NCBI RefSeq assembly: GCF_003590715.1
Contig: NZ_QQVY01000002.1
Location: forward strand, 302,460-366,459
Reading direction: 5' to 3'
From: Paracoccus sp. JM45
GTDB taxonomy: Bacteria > Pseudomonadota > Alphaproteobacteria > Rhodobacterales > Rhodobacteraceae
DNA: 64,000 nucleotides
A program made the position numbers and the translations under genes. Positions 29,383 through 38,890 of this stretch are shown piece after piece. Under the pieces are notes generated by a model. It worked only from the letters and a program-made list of their open reading frames with translations, was not told the origin of the DNA and searched no databases. Position 1 is the stretch's first letter. Every line of letters begins with the position of its first letter.

Positions 29383-30755
29383 CAGGACAGGATCGCGGGC
29401 AGGGCGGCCAGAATGGCCCGCGATCCTTGGCCGACGCCACCCTTGGGGCGACCGGGGGCGGCGGTGGGTTGCCAGCCATAGATGTCCAGATGGGCATAGC
29501 GACCTGCGCCATCTGCAAAGCGCTTCAGGAACAGCGCTGCCGTGATCGACCCCGCCATACCGCCCGATGGCGCGTTATCCAGATCGGCGATGCCCGGTTC
29601 GATCAGACCTTCATAGGGTTCCCAGAAGGGCATGCGCCACAGCGGGTCATCGGCCTGCATCGCTGCCGATTGCAGCGCAGTGGCCGTCGCATCATCATCG
29701 CAATAAAACGGCGGCACATCCGGCCCCAAGGCCACGCGCGCAGCCCCCGTCAGCGTCGCCAGCGAGATCATCAGATCGGGGTTTTCCTCGGCCCCGTAAG
29801 TCAGGGCATCGGCCAGCACCAGACGGCCCTCGGCGTCGGTGTTGTTCACCTCGACCGACAGGCCCTTGCGGCTGGCAAGGATGTCACCGGGGCGGAAGGC
29901 ATTGCCCGCGACACTGTTTTCGACCGCCGGGATCAGCACCCGCAGCCGGATGTTCGCCGCCGCACCGGTTTTTACCAGCATTTTCAATAGACCAAGCGCC
30001 GTCGCCGCCCCGCCCATATCCTTTTTCATCAATCCCATAGAGGCACCGGGCTTCAGGTTCAGCCCGCCTGTGTCATAGCAGACGCCCTTGCCGACAATGG
30101 TCAGCATCGGTCCGGTGTCACCGATACGAATGTCCAGCAGGCGCGGCTCGGTTGCCGAGGCACGACCGACGGCATGGATCAGCGGGAAATTGTTTTTCAG
30201 CAGGGCGGTGCCGGTGGTTACCTCGATCTTGCCGCCCAGATCGTTGCAAAGGGCACGGGCGGCTGCCTCCAGCTTGTCGGGGCCAAGGTCGCTGGCGGGG
30301 GTGTTGATCAGGTCGCGGGTCAGGAATTCGCCCGCTGCAATGGCCAGCATGCGGTCCATATCCACGCCCTGCGGACAGACCAGACGCGGACCCTGCGGGG
30401 CCACACCGGCATAGCGGGTAAAGCGGTACTGGCCCAGCAGCCAGCCAAGCGTCAGCTGGTCGGGGGTCAGGCCGTCGGGCTGGTTGGCCAGATGCCAGTC
30501 GCCTTTCGGCAGCGCATGGGCGCGGGCCAGCTGGAAACGGTCACGTCCGCTGGAATTGCGGTCGCCCAGACCCATCAATGCCCCGCGAACCCCGCCATCT
30601 TCGGACGGCAACAGGCAGATCTGACCGGCCTTGGCAGTAAAGCCACTGGCGTCGGGCCATGCGCCTGCCTTTGCCTCGGCGGGCAGATCCTGACCGCTCC
30701 ACAGCAGCCACAGGGGGCGAGTGGTTTCGGAATCGGTGGCGAATTCGGGGGTCAT
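29382..30755 (-). CDS. M17-family leucyl aminopeptidase
   Basis: About 457-aa dizinc aminopeptidase releasing N-terminal residues from peptides in the cytoplasm. Signature residues are VGKGVCYDTGGLNLKP, MKKDMGGAA and NTDAEGRLVLADAL, which hold the metal ligands and catalytic residues. The ATG at 30755 was chosen because AAGGAA stands before it; the open frame continues to 30815 without family similarity. It is translationally coupled to the NlpC/P60 gene, so peptide cleavage and wall-peptide cleavage are encoded together. Confidence 0.93.
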   Translation of the reverse strand: MTPEFATDSETTRPLWLLWSGQDLPAEAKAGAWPDASGFTAKAGQICLLPSEDGGVRGALMGLGDRNSSGRDRFQLARAHALPKGDWHLANQPDGLTPDQLTLGWLLGQYRFTRYAGVAPQGPRLVCPQGVDMDRMLAIAAGEFLTRDLINTPASDLGPDKLEAAARALCNDLGGKIEVTTGTALLKNNFPLIHAVGRASATEPRLLDIRIGDTGPMLTIVGKGVCYDTGGLNLKPGASMGLMKKDMGGAATALGLLKMLVKTGAAANIRLRVLIPAVENSVAGNAFRPGDILASRKGLSVEVNNTDAEGRLVLADALTYGAEENPDLMISLATLTGAARVALGPDVPPFYCDDDATATALQSAAMQADDPLWRMPFWEPYEGLIEPGIADLDNAPSGGMAGSITAALFLKRFADGAGRYAHLDIYGWQPTAAPGRPKGGVGQGSRAILAALPAILS

Positions 30756-30824
30756 GATGTGTTCCTTAGCAGATCGGCGCCAGCCTACAGATCGTGCAAT
30801 TCGCTGCAACCCCAACCGCCGGTG

Positions 30825-31202
30825 TCACGATATGGCCGCCCGATCCCAGATAGCGGTCAGGGAAAGGTTGCCCACACGTTGCAGCCGCGCCCTGATGGCG
30901 GCCAATGCGGGCAGATCGCCCCGTTCGGCTGTGCTGCCCAGATCCATCGCCACGCCTGCCAGCGATAAAAGCCCGATCTGCCACGCCAGACGCGCCATAT
31001 GTTCTGAATCGGCCACGGTTCTGGCCAGATCACCTGCGGCCAAGGCTGCTTCGGTCGTGGTCAGGATGGTGGCCAGTTGTTCCAGCGCCAGCCCGATAAC
31101 ATGCTGCGCTGCCGTGTCGCCAAGTTCCGCCATGATGCCAGCGATGCGCTGGCTGTCCACCCGAACCGCCTCTGATACGGTCAAACTCAGGATTTCTGCC
31201 AT
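30825..31202 (-). CDS. 125-residue all-helical protein, Hpt-like, unassigned
   Basis: Small alpha-helical cytoplasmic protein. The pattern DSEHMARLAWQIGLLSLAGVA followed by ERGDLPALAAIRARL is reminiscent of histidine phosphotransfer (Hpt) four-helix bundles, with H68 where the phospho-histidine would be, but the usual HxLKG motif is absent. No firm family assignment is made. GGAG lies 6 bases before the ATG at 31202; another ATG is two codons upstream. The reading frame stays open through the divergent carbonic-anhydrase gene, but that part is only an antisense artefact. Confidence 0.6.
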   Translation of the reverse strand: MAEILSLTVSEAVRVDSQRIAGIMAELGDTAAQHVIGLALEQLATILTTTEAALAAGDLARTVADSEHMARLAWQIGLLSLAGVAMDLGSTAERGDLPALAAIRARLQRVGNLSLTAIWDRAAIS

Positions 31203-31343
31203 TCGCATCTCCGATGGGTGTTGCCCCGTTTCAGGGGGAACATGAGGGCAACCCGTGAAGAAAGCCTTGCCAGCCCGCGAAGAAAACGCTCGAATTTGTT
31301 TCAATCCGTGCCTATTACGCATGTTCAGAAAGTGAGGTTCCAG

Positions 31344-31991
31344 ATGCACAACCTGTCTCCGTTGCCGCAATATCTGATCAAGCGCTATCAGGGGTGGAAA
31401 GCCACGGCGCATGCCGAAAACCACGCATGGTACCGCCGCCTTGCCACCGAAGGTCAGCGCCCCCGCGCGATGGTGATTTCCTGCTGTGACAGCCGCGTGC
31501 ATGTCACCAGCATCTTCGGGGCTGATTCGGGCGAATTCTTTATCCACCGCAATATCGCCAATCTTGTCCCGCCCTATGCGCCCGACGGATTGCAGCACGG
31601 CACCTCGGCGGCGGTCGAATATGCCGTGGCCGCGCTGAAGGTCGCGCATCTGATCGTGGTGGGGCACACCCATTGCGGTGGCGTTGCGGGATGCCACGCC
31701 ATGTGTTCGGGTCACGCCCCCGAGCTGGAAGAAAAGACCAGCTTTGTCGGTCGCTGGATGGATATCCTGCGCCCCGGCTATGATCGCGTAAAGGAACTGC
31801 CCGAGGCCGAGCAGGTCGGCGCGCTGGAACAGGAAGCGGTTCTGGTGTCCATCGAGAATTTGATGACCTTCCCCTTTGTCCGCGACGCGGTCGAGGCGGG
31901 CACGCTGTCTCTGCACGGTCTGGTCCATGACATCAGCGAAGGTACGTTGTTGCAGGCCGAGGATGCAGGCAAGAAATGGGTCCTGATCTGA
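31344..31991 (+). CDS. Beta-class carbonic anhydrase
   Basis: 215-aa zinc enzyme that interconverts CO2 and bicarbonate. The ligands appear as CCDSRV (C47 with D49/R51) and GHTHCGG further on, and SIENLMTFPFV is typical of the bacterial group. GAGG lies 7 bases before the ATG at 31344, while the upstream open frame has no family similarity. It is divergent from the 125-aa gene and ends before two hairpins. Confidence 0.95.
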   Translation: MHNLSPLPQYLIKRYQGWKATAHAENHAWYRRLATEGQRPRAMVISCCDSRVHVTSIFGADSGEFFIHRNIANLVPPYAPDGLQHGTSAAVEYAVAALKVAHLIVVGHTHCGGVAGCHAMCSGHAPELEEKTSFVGRWMDILRPGYDRVKELPEAEQVGALEQEAVLVSIENLMTFPFVRDAVEAGTLSLHGLVHDISEGTLLQAEDAGKKWVLI

Positions 31992-32049
31992 CGGACGCCA
32001 TGAAAAAGGACGGCAAGGCTGATGCCTGCCGCCCTTCCTTATCTGTCTG

Positions 32050-32070
32050 AAAGGCTGATCAGCCTTTTTT
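32050..32070. terminator. Terminator between carbonic anhydrase and asd
   Basis: The perfect palindrome AAAGGCTGATCAGCCTTT is followed by TTT on the plus strand. The stop codon of the converging asd lies inside it. A second, imperfect hairpin lies just upstream (about 32003-32037). Confidence 0.75.
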
Positions 32071-33081
32071 CAGAATCTTGTTGCCCAGCAATTCCGCGAT
32101 CTGGACGGCGTTCAGGGCCGCGCCTTTACGCAGGTTGTCGCTGACGCACCAGATGTTCAGGCCATTGTCCAGCGTGCTGTCCTGACGGATGCGGCTGATG
32201 AAGGTCGCGTAATCACCGACGCATTCGACGGGCGTGGTGTATCCGCCGTCTTCGCGCTTATCGACGACCATGATGCCGGGGGCTTCGCGCAGGATGTCGC
32301 GGGCCTCGTCCTCGTCCAGGAAATCCTCGAATTCGATGTTGATCGCTTCGGAATGGCCGACAAAGACAGGGACGCGGACGCAGGTCGCGGTGACCTTGAT
32401 CGACTTGTCCATGATTTTCTTGGTTTCGGCGACCATCTTCCATTCTTCCTTGGTCGAGCCGTCTTCCATGAAGACGTCGATCTGCGGAATCACGTTAAAG
32501 GCGATCTGCTTGTGGAATTTGTTCGGGGCCACTTCCTGACCGGGGACATACATGCCCTTGGTCTGGTTCCACAATTCGTCCATGGCATCCTTGCCGCCGC
32601 CCGACACCGACTGATAGGTCGAGACGACGACACGCTTGATGCGCGCACGTTCATGCAGGGGCTGCAGCGCCACAACCATCTGCGCGGTCGAGCAGTTGGG
32701 GTTGGCGATGATGTTCTTCTTGGAATACTCGACGATGGCTTCGGGGTTCACTTCCGGAACGATCAGCGGGATATCGGGGTCATAGCGATAGAGCGAGCTG
32801 TTATCGATGACAACGCAACCGGCAGCCGCCGCGATGGGGGCGTATTTCTTGGTGGCGTCCGACCCGATGGCGAACAGCGCCATATCCCAACCGGTGAAAT
32901 CGAATTGTTCGATATCCTTGATCTTGAGAGTCTTGTCGCCAAAGCTGACTTCGGTTCCCTGACTGCGACGCGATGCCAGCACGGCAATCTCGTCAATCGG
33001 GAACTGGCGCTCATCAAGGATGTTCAGCATTTCGCGGCCCACGTTTCCGGTGGCACCTGCGACGACGACTTTATAACCCAT
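32059..33081 (-). CDS. asd: Aspartate-semialdehyde dehydrogenase
   Basis: 340-aa NADPH enzyme giving aspartate semialdehyde for lysine, threonine and methionine synthesis. The nucleotide-binding motif is VAGATGNVGREML (about 7-19). The active-site cysteine is in NPNCSTAQMVV (near residue 130), and GHSEAINIEFED matches the substrate-binding histidine region. The start at 33081 (MGYKVVVAG) fits the family and has AAGGAG upstream. The frame to 33117 is not conserved. Confidence 0.96.
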   Translation of the reverse strand: MGYKVVVAGATGNVGREMLNILDERQFPIDEIAVLASRRSQGTEVSFGDKTLKIKDIEQFDFTGWDMALFAIGSDATKKYAPIAAAAGCVVIDNSSLYRYDPDIPLIVPEVNPEAIVEYSKKNIIANPNCSTAQMVVALQPLHERARIKRVVVSTYQSVSGGGKDAMDELWNQTKGMYVPGQEVAPNKFHKQIAFNVIPQIDVFMEDGSTKEEWKMVAETKKIMDKSIKVTATCVRVPVFVGHSEAINIEFEDFLDEDEARDILREAPGIMVVDKREDGGYTTPVECVGDYATFISRIRQDSTLDNGLNIWCVSDNLRKGAALNAVQIAELLGNKILKKG

Positions 33082-33154
33082 TTTCCGGGGACTCCTTCTT
33101 CTGCGGTCGCAGGGCATTTACCGCAGTTGCAGGGTTATGGAAAGGGCTTGGCCC

Positions 33155-33796
33155 CTAGCGCCGCAGTCGCAGGCGTGAATCGCTGTGCAGCAGATCCTCG
33201 ACCCATGCGCCTTCGGCACCGAAATCATGGGGGACATCATCGGCACTGCGGCGACCCGACAGGCTGAGGCTGGCGAAAAAATCAAATCCGTAGAGCGTCA
33301 GCGATGCCAAGGGGGCCCGCAGCAACAGATCGATCATCATCGCGCCGGTGGTGGGCGGCGCGGCCAGCCGGTCGCGCAGGGCGTCGTAATCGGCCAAGGG
33401 GTGCAGATAGAACCCCGCGCCGCTGGCAGATTGCCAGTCCAGCCGCTTGCGCTTGGGCGACATCCACAGGATGCGGTCGGGGTCCAGACGTTTGCGATCC
33501 GCGTCAGGCAGGCGGGTGGCCAGCGCCAGCCAGTCGGTGCGGCTGCCATGACTGATGGGGCTTGGCATGGGCGCGCGGTTGATACGGATGACCAGATCGG
33601 CGGCGTCGATATCCGCGCCGTGCCGCGTTTCGGCCAGTGATCGCGCATTGCCGATCAGCGCGACATGCCGCCCGTCCAGATCGGCGAGCAGGTTTCCCTG
33701 CGGGATCGACATGCGGGCAATGCGACTGTCGTTGCGCAACAGTCGCGCGGCGGTGAAATCAAGCCGTGACAGGGCAGGGGCGTGGGGGTCGCTCAT
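33155..33796 (-). CDS. GT29 (sialyltransferase-like) glycosyltransferase
   Basis: 213-aa protein with two blocks like the sialyl motifs of glycosyltransferase family 29: VALIGNARSLAETRHG then DLVIRINRAPMP (resembling motif L), and PPTTGAMMIDLLL then LTLYGFDFF (resembling motif S). Bacterial members are little studied and may add sialic acid or Kdo-like sugars to surface glycans. The start overlaps the stop of the GT4 gene by 4 bp (ATGA), so the two likely act on the same glycan. Confidence 0.75.
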   Translation of the reverse strand: MSDPHAPALSRLDFTAARLLRNDSRIARMSIPQGNLLADLDGRHVALIGNARSLAETRHGADIDAADLVIRINRAPMPSPISHGSRTDWLALATRLPDADRKRLDPDRILWMSPKRKRLDWQSASGAGFYLHPLADYDALRDRLAAPPTTGAMMIDLLLRAPLASLTLYGFDFFASLSLSGRRSADDVPHDFGAEGAWVEDLLHSDSRLRLRR

Positions 33797-34833
33797 GATT
33801 TCGCCAGCAGGTCCTGATAGACGGCGACGATGGCACGGGCCTCGCCCTCGATCGCGTGGTTGGTGGCGACATGGGTGCGGGCGGCATGGCCTGCGGCTGC
33901 GCGGCCCGCATCATCATCCAGCCAGCGGCCAAGCGCGGCGGTCAGGGCAGGGGCGTCATCCTTGGGAACAAGACTGCCGGTTTCACCATCGCGGATCAGC
34001 GTTTCATAGGCACCGACGCGCGCAGCGACGGTAAGAACGCCGCAGGCCATCGCCTCTAGCGGAGTCAGGCCGAAGCCTTCCCACCGGGCGGGGGCTGCGA
34101 ACAGGTCCAGCGCCTGATAATGCCGCACGACCTGATCCCAAGGCAATTCGCCCAAGAAACGGATCCGGTTCGAAAGGCCCGCGGCCTTGATCTGCGCCAG
34201 CAGGTCATCGGTGAAGGCGCGATTGTCCTGCGTGATGCGGCCAGTGAAGATGATCTGGGCCTTTGGGTGCTTCGGCAGCAATTCCAGCCCCGCCTGCACC
34301 AGCAGATCGACGCCCTTTTGCGCACGCACCCGCCCGAAACAGCCGATCAGCACCGCGTCAGGGTCCAGCCCCAGTTCGGCCCGCAGGGCGGCGCGGTCGG
34401 GTGCGGGGTGGAACACCTGCGTGTCGACACCGTGCAGGATCACCGTCGCGGGGCGTTCCAGATAGCTGGCCGCTTGCGGCGATGTCGCGATCAGCGCGTC
34501 CTGTTGCCGGATCAGCCAGCGGGTAAAACCGGTGTGGCTGCGCTGTGCGGCCGATGTGAACAGCAGCCGATATTTGCGGCGCAGCACGCGGCGCAGGATC
34601 AGCCCAAGCGCCATCTCCGTATTGCGCCGCGCATGCCAGACGCGCCAGCGGTCGCGGGGCAGGGTGGCCGCGCGTGTCAGCGGGATATGCGGCACGTCAT
34701 CGGGCAGGCCCGGTCCGGTGGCGCGAATGGCGATCATCCCCGCCTGCACGGGGATCAGGCGGACCACGGTGGCGGTGACGCCGGACAGCCGGCGCTTCAG
34801 GTTCGGTGCCACGACCAGTGGGGTGTCATCCAT
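33793..34833 (-). CDS. GT4-family glycosyltransferase, probably surface-glycan (LPS core) synthesis
   Basis: 346-aa GT-B glycosyltransferase. The C-terminal nucleotide-sugar domain shows IGCFGRVRAQKGVDLLVQA, RIRFLGELPW and the EX7E-like site in APARWEGFGLTPLEAMACG. The N-terminus resembles LpcC/LpsB-type core mannosyltransferases, but substrate cannot be fixed from sequence. It overlaps the MFS gene by 8 bp and the GT29 gene by 4 bp. Confidence 0.8.
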   Translation of the reverse strand: MDDTPLVVAPNLKRRLSGVTATVVRLIPVQAGMIAIRATGPGLPDDVPHIPLTRAATLPRDRWRVWHARRNTEMALGLILRRVLRRKYRLLFTSAAQRSHTGFTRWLIRQQDALIATSPQAASYLERPATVILHGVDTQVFHPAPDRAALRAELGLDPDAVLIGCFGRVRAQKGVDLLVQAGLELLPKHPKAQIIFTGRITQDNRAFTDDLLAQIKAAGLSNRIRFLGELPWDQVVRHYQALDLFAAPARWEGFGLTPLEAMACGVLTVAARVGAYETLIRDGETGSLVPKDDAPALTAALGRWLDDDAGRAAAGHAARTHVATNHAIEGEARAIVAVYQDLLAKS

Positions 34834-36016
34834 TATCAGCCTCGGGCGTCAGGAAATACAGCAGGAACCCGACCACCAGCGGGATCAGGAAGAACAGCCA
34901 CAGCATAGCGAATGCCTGCGCCGAGGGGTAGGCCGCCTGCGCTGCCCCGAAAACCGGCCGCGAGGCAAACTGCATCACCCCCGCCCCGCCAATTGAAAAC
35001 ATATTGAGGAAGGTCACCCCGCGCCCGACAAGATGTTGTGGCAGAAAGGACTTTCCATGCGCCATCAGCAAAGGATAGCCGGACCCGAAAAATCCCAAGG
35101 TCATCAGCTGGATCACCGCCCAGAACGATCCCAGCCCGGGGGCCAGCCACATGGTCAGCAGGGCTGCGATCATCATGCAGGTGAAAACCATCATTGCCCG
35201 CCGCGCCCCGCCCAGCAACCTTGTCGCAGGACCGGCGCAAAAACTGCCCGCCACCATCGCTAATCCCATAGCCAGCGTATAGCGACCGATCTGTGTGGCA
35301 TCGGCGTGGTGGACCTGCTCCAGCCACGGCCCCGCCCACAGCCCGCGAATGGCCGCAGCCACGGCATAGTTCACAGCAAACAACGGCAGAATAAACCACA
35401 GCGCCCGCAGGCGGACGATCTGCCCCAGTGAACCCCGCGGCTGATCGTTCCCCAGGCGTGCAGGGTCGCGCACCTGCGCCAGTATCAGCCCAGCTGCGAA
35501 CAGGGTCACCACGACCAATCCCCAAAGGGTGGGCCGCCAGTCGAATGTCTGGACAATCCAGACCAACGGTGCCGCGCCCAGAATATTGCCAAGCGACCCG
35601 AAGCCTACCAGCATTCCCGCCAGTGTCCCGAAAGCCGACGCAGGATATTCGCGGGCGAAGATGTAATAGGGGCCCATCAGGGCGGGCGAACAGCCGACAC
35701 CCAGCATCGTCATGGCAAGATGCAAATGCCAAGGCGCTGCGGCCAGTGCAAAGACAGCTGCGCCACCCGCCCCGCCAACCGCCAGTAAAACCCCGACGGT
35801 GCGCCGCGGGCCCCAGCGGTCAAGCGCGGTTCCGACCGGCAGTTGCATGGCAGCGAATGCCAGAAACCATAGTCCTGACGACAGGGCCAGATCACCTGCC
35901 GTGGCACCCAGTTCCTGCCGCAGGGTGGGGGCAAGCACCGCCAGAAATGCCCGATAGAACTGGCTGAGCATATAGCCCAACACCAGACTGATAAGCCCCG
36001 CTGAAAATGCCGGCAT
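34826..36016 (-). CDS. Major facilitator superfamily transporter
   Basis: 396-aa transporter with about 12 transmembrane segments. The MFS loop motif appears as GTALDRWGPRRTVG between helices 2 and 3. GGAGGATCAC precedes the ATG. Its tight overlap with two glycosyltransferase genes suggests cotranscription, but the substrate is not predictable. Confidence 0.88.
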   Translation of the reverse strand: MPAFSAGLISLVLGYMLSQFYRAFLAVLAPTLRQELGATAGDLALSSGLWFLAFAAMQLPVGTALDRWGPRRTVGVLLAVGGAGGAAVFALAAAPWHLHLAMTMLGVGCSPALMGPYYIFAREYPASAFGTLAGMLVGFGSLGNILGAAPLVWIVQTFDWRPTLWGLVVVTLFAAGLILAQVRDPARLGNDQPRGSLGQIVRLRALWFILPLFAVNYAVAAAIRGLWAGPWLEQVHHADATQIGRYTLAMGLAMVAGSFCAGPATRLLGGARRAMMVFTCMMIAALLTMWLAPGLGSFWAVIQLMTLGFFGSGYPLLMAHGKSFLPQHLVGRGVTFLNMFSIGGAGVMQFASRPVFGAAQAAYPSAQAFAMLWLFFLIPLVVGFLLYFLTPEADNG

Positions 36017-36080
36017 GTGATCCTCCGTTCCCCGAAGGCAGGCTGTGGCATCGCAGCGGCGTCCGCAAGTCAGGACAAAC

Positions 36081-36527
36081 CTAGTTTGCGGCAGGCATCT
36101 GTTCGGCAGGTTTGGTGTCGCCGCCCATCGCGATCAGGCGATCGACAGTGCCCTGCACATCTGGACCAAGGGTCTGGCAGGCGTCGGCATCCTCCATCAC
36201 GCTGAAAGCGGGGCGGAAATATTCGCGGTCATAGGTGATGGGATCCAGCCCCAGCTTTGCCGTCAATGAATCGGTCGTGCCTGTCATCAGCTGCCATGCG
36301 CCATCGCTGACATCATATTCCGGACAGTTCGAGGTGATGACATTGGCCTGCGCCAGTTCACGGGCCAGATCCTTGGCCTGCGCGTCATCCAGCCCCGAAA
36401 TATCGGGCAAAGGCACAACCAGCCTGTCGCCTGGAACCCCGTCGGCCCCTTGTGCCCATGCCGTCGCACCCAGCAGGATCGTTCCTGCCGTTACCGTTGC
36501 GGTGATGATGACATTCCAGCTTTTCAT
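36081..36527 (-). CDS. Exported protein of unknown function
   Basis: 148-aa protein with a signal peptide (MKSWNVIITATVTAGTILLG, cleavage near AWAQ). The mature part has two cysteines (TSNCPEYD and ADACQTLG) that could form a disulfide. No recognised domain. It is divergent from leuB. Confidence 0.65.
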   Translation of the reverse strand: MKSWNVIITATVTAGTILLGATAWAQGADGVPGDRLVVPLPDISGLDDAQAKDLARELAQANVITSNCPEYDVSDGAWQLMTGTTDSLTAKLGLDPITYDREYFRPAFSVMEDADACQTLGPDVQGTVDRLIAMGGDTKPAEQMPAAN

Positions 36528-36679
36528 CGCAATTTCCCATCGGTCACTTTGCAGATAGCGTGGGCGAGGCTATGCGCATCTGCAAGGCAACTCACCGTGA
36601 TCGCCCTCGTGATCTTGACCATGCGACAGGGCACGTCTAACCCCGAAGGCACGCCGTGCCTGGCGTCAATGGAGGGATC

Positions 36680-37807
36680 ATGTCGGACCAATACTCGCTT
36701 CTTATCTTGCCCGGTGACGGGATCGGCCCCGAAGTCATGGCCGAAGTCGTCAAAGTGATCGGGTGGTTTGAAACCCATCGCGGGATGAAGTTCGATGTCA
36801 GCCACGATCTTGTCGGCGGTGCCGCCTATGACGCGCATGGCGCGCCGTTGTCGGATGCAACCATGGCCAGGGCCCAATCTGTCGATGCGGTGATGCTGGG
36901 CGCTGTTGGCGGCCCGAAATACGATGTGCTGGATTTCAGCGTCAAACCCGAACGCGGCCTGTTGCGCCTGCGTAAGGAAATGGACCTGTTCGCCAACCTG
37001 CGCCCTGCACAATGCTTTGACGCGCTGGCCGATTTTTCCAGCCTCAAGCGCGAAGTGGTGGCCGGTCTGGATATCCTGATCGTGCGTGAACTGACCAGCG
37101 GTGTCTATTTCGGCGAACCGCGCGGCATCCATTCCGATGATAACAACCCTGAAAACGAAGGCGGCCGCGTCGGCATCAACACCCAACGCTATACCAGCGG
37201 CGAAATCCGTCGCGTGGCCCGTTCGGCATTCGAACTGGCCCGCCGCCGCACCAATAAGGTCTGCTCGATGGAGAAGGCCAACGTCATGGAATCAGGCATC
37301 CTTTGGCGCGAGGAGGTCCAGTGGGTCCACGACAACGAATACCCCGATGTCGAACTGACCCATATGTATGCCGATAACGGCGCGATGCAGCTGGTCCGTC
37401 GTCCGCAGCAATTCGACGTCATCGTCACTGACAACCTGTTCGGTGACATCCTGTCGGACGCTGCCGCAATGCTGACCGGCAGCCTTGGCATGCTGCCTTC
37501 GGCCAGCCTTGGCGCGAAAATGGCCAATGGTCGCCCGAAGGCCATGTACGAGCCCGTCCATGGATCTGCCCCCGATATTGCCGGTCAGGGCAAGGCCAAC
37601 CCGATTGCCTGTATTTTAAGCTTTGCGATGGCTTTGCGCTATAGCTTCGACGAAGGCGACGCTGCGGCGGAACTGGAACGCGCTGTCGAGCATGTCTTAG
37701 CTGATGGAATACGCACGGCGGACCTGATGGGTCCCGAAGGCGGCACGCCGGTTACGACGGCGCAAATGGGTGATTACATCATCAAGGCTTTGTCACAGGA
37801 GAGTTAA
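36680..37807 (+). CDS. leuB: 3-isopropylmalate dehydrogenase
   Basis: 375-aa NAD-dependent enzyme of leucine synthesis. [11 protein letters not shown] opens the Rossmann-like fold; [10 protein letters not shown] carries active-site residues; [17 protein letters not shown] and the [12 protein letters not shown] box are diagnostic for LeuB and related decarboxylating dehydrogenases. GGAGGG precedes ATG 36680. The stop overlaps the next start (TAATG). Confidence 0.97.
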   Translation: MSDQYSLLILPGDGIGPEVMAEVVKVIGWFETHRGMKFDVSHDLVGGAAYDAHGAPLSDATMARAQSVDAVMLGAVGGPKYDVLDFSVKPERGLLRLRKEMDLFANLRPAQCFDALADFSSLKREVVAGLDILIVRELTSGVYFGEPRGIHSDDNNPENEGGRVGINTQRYTSGEIRRVARSAFELARRRTNKVCSMEKANVMESGILWREEVQWVHDNEYPDVELTHMYADNGAMQLVRRPQQFDVIVTDNLFGDILSDAAAMLTGSLGMLPSASLGAKMANGRPKAMYEPVHGSAPDIAGQGKANPIACILSFAMALRYSFDEGDAAAELERAVEHVLADGIRTADLMGPEGGTPVTTAQMGDYIIKALSQES

Positions 37808-38766
37808 TGGCACTTTCAGGGAACGTAAAAGGAGCCCTGCTGCAGCTTGCAGCTATGGGGATCTATGCAACGCATGACGTGGTCATCAAAACGCTTGGGG
37901 AAACCTATCCGGCGCTTCAGATCCTGTTTTTCGCATCCCTTTTATCCTTCCCGCTGGTGTCCCTAATTCTGATGAGCGACCCCCAGCCCGGCACATTGCG
38001 TCCCAGTAATCCGGGCTGGGTGATCCTGCGAACAATCTGCGCGGTCATTTCGGGGATGGCAGGCTTTTATGCCTTTTCGAACCTGCCCCTGACACAGGTC
38101 TATGCGATCCTGTTCACCACGCCTTTGCTGATCACATTGCTCTCTATTCCGTTGTTGGGGGAACGTGTCGGTATCCACAGGCTGGCCGCCGTTGTCGTCG
38201 GCCTTTCGGGCGTCATGATCGTGCTGCGTCCGGGCACGCAGGAACTGCAACTGGGCCATCTGGCTGCCATGTGCAGTGCATGTGCCGGTGCAATTGCTGC
38301 TGTTATCATCCGCCGCCTTGGCCGTCGTGAACGCCCGATGGTGCTGATGATGTGGCCAATGCTGGGCAATTTCATGGCCACCGGTGCCGCGTTGACCATC
38401 AGCTATGAACCCATGCAGCTGATCCATTTCGGCATGACGGGCATCATTGCCAGCCTTGGCCTGATCGCCAGCTTTCTGGTCATCATCGCCTATCGTGCCG
38501 GAGAGGCAGCCATCGTCGCCCCCATGCAGTATTCGCAGATCCTCTGGGCCACCGGCTATGGCTGGTTCCTGTTCGGTGAAAGCCTTGATATGCCGACCCT
38601 TATAGGTGCCAGCGTGATTATCGGATCGGGCATCTATATCGTCGTGCGCGAAGCCCGCGGAGGCGTATCCACCAATCGCCCCGTCACATCATCCCGCATG
38701 CGCAGTGAAACCGTCACCGCCCCCAAATCGACAATCATGCAAAGAATGTGGCCCCATCGCCGCTGA
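37807..38766 (+). CDS. EamA-family (DMT) inner-membrane exporter
   Basis: 319-aa drug/metabolite transporter with two EamA repeats of five helices each (about residues 8-145 and 155-285). It is translationally coupled to leuB, so export of an amino acid or related metabolite is a possible but unproven role. Confidence 0.88.
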   Translation: MALSGNVKGALLQLAAMGIYATHDVVIKTLGETYPALQILFFASLLSFPLVSLILMSDPQPGTLRPSNPGWVILRTICAVISGMAGFYAFSNLPLTQVYAILFTTPLLITLLSIPLLGERVGIHRLAAVVVGLSGVMIVLRPGTQELQLGHLAAMCSACAGAIAAVIIRRLGRRERPMVLMMWPMLGNFMATGAALTISYEPMQLIHFGMTGIIASLGLIASFLVIIAYRAGEAAIVAPMQYSQILWATGYGWFLFGESLDMPTLIGASVIIGSGIYIVVREARGGVSTNRPVTSSRMRSETVTAPKSTIMQRMWPHRR

Positions 38767-38813
38767 ATCCGGCTTGCATCCCACCGTTTAGGGGTTTATT
38801 TCGCCCCTACGGT

Positions 38814-38890
38814 CGGAGCGTAGCGCAGCCTGGTAGCGCACCTGCTTCGGGAGCAGGGGGTCGGAGGTTCGAATCCTCTCGCTCCGACCA
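38814..38890 (+). tRNA. tRNA-Pro (anticodon CGG)
   Basis: Full cloverleaf: acceptor CGGAGCG/CGCTCCG with C1-G72 pairing typical of bacterial proline tRNAs, D arm GCGCAGCCTGGTAGCGC, anticodon stem CCTGC/GCAGG with loop TTCGGGA (CGG at 38848-38850, reads CCG), T arm GGAGGTTCGAATCCTC, and encoded CCA. It is the last core feature before the mosaic accessory DNA, where integrating elements commonly insert. Confidence 0.97.

Noticed and set aside
30825-31928. 367-aa version of the 125-aa gene
   Set aside because: The extra 242 residues are only the antisense of the carbonic anhydrase. The ribosome site supports the start at 31202.
38783-38813. Imperfect hairpin (ACCGT..AGGGG / CCCCT..ACGGT) before tRNA-Pro as a terminator
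   Set aside because: No U tract and the stem is bulged; it could belong to the tRNA leader. Not strong enough to list.
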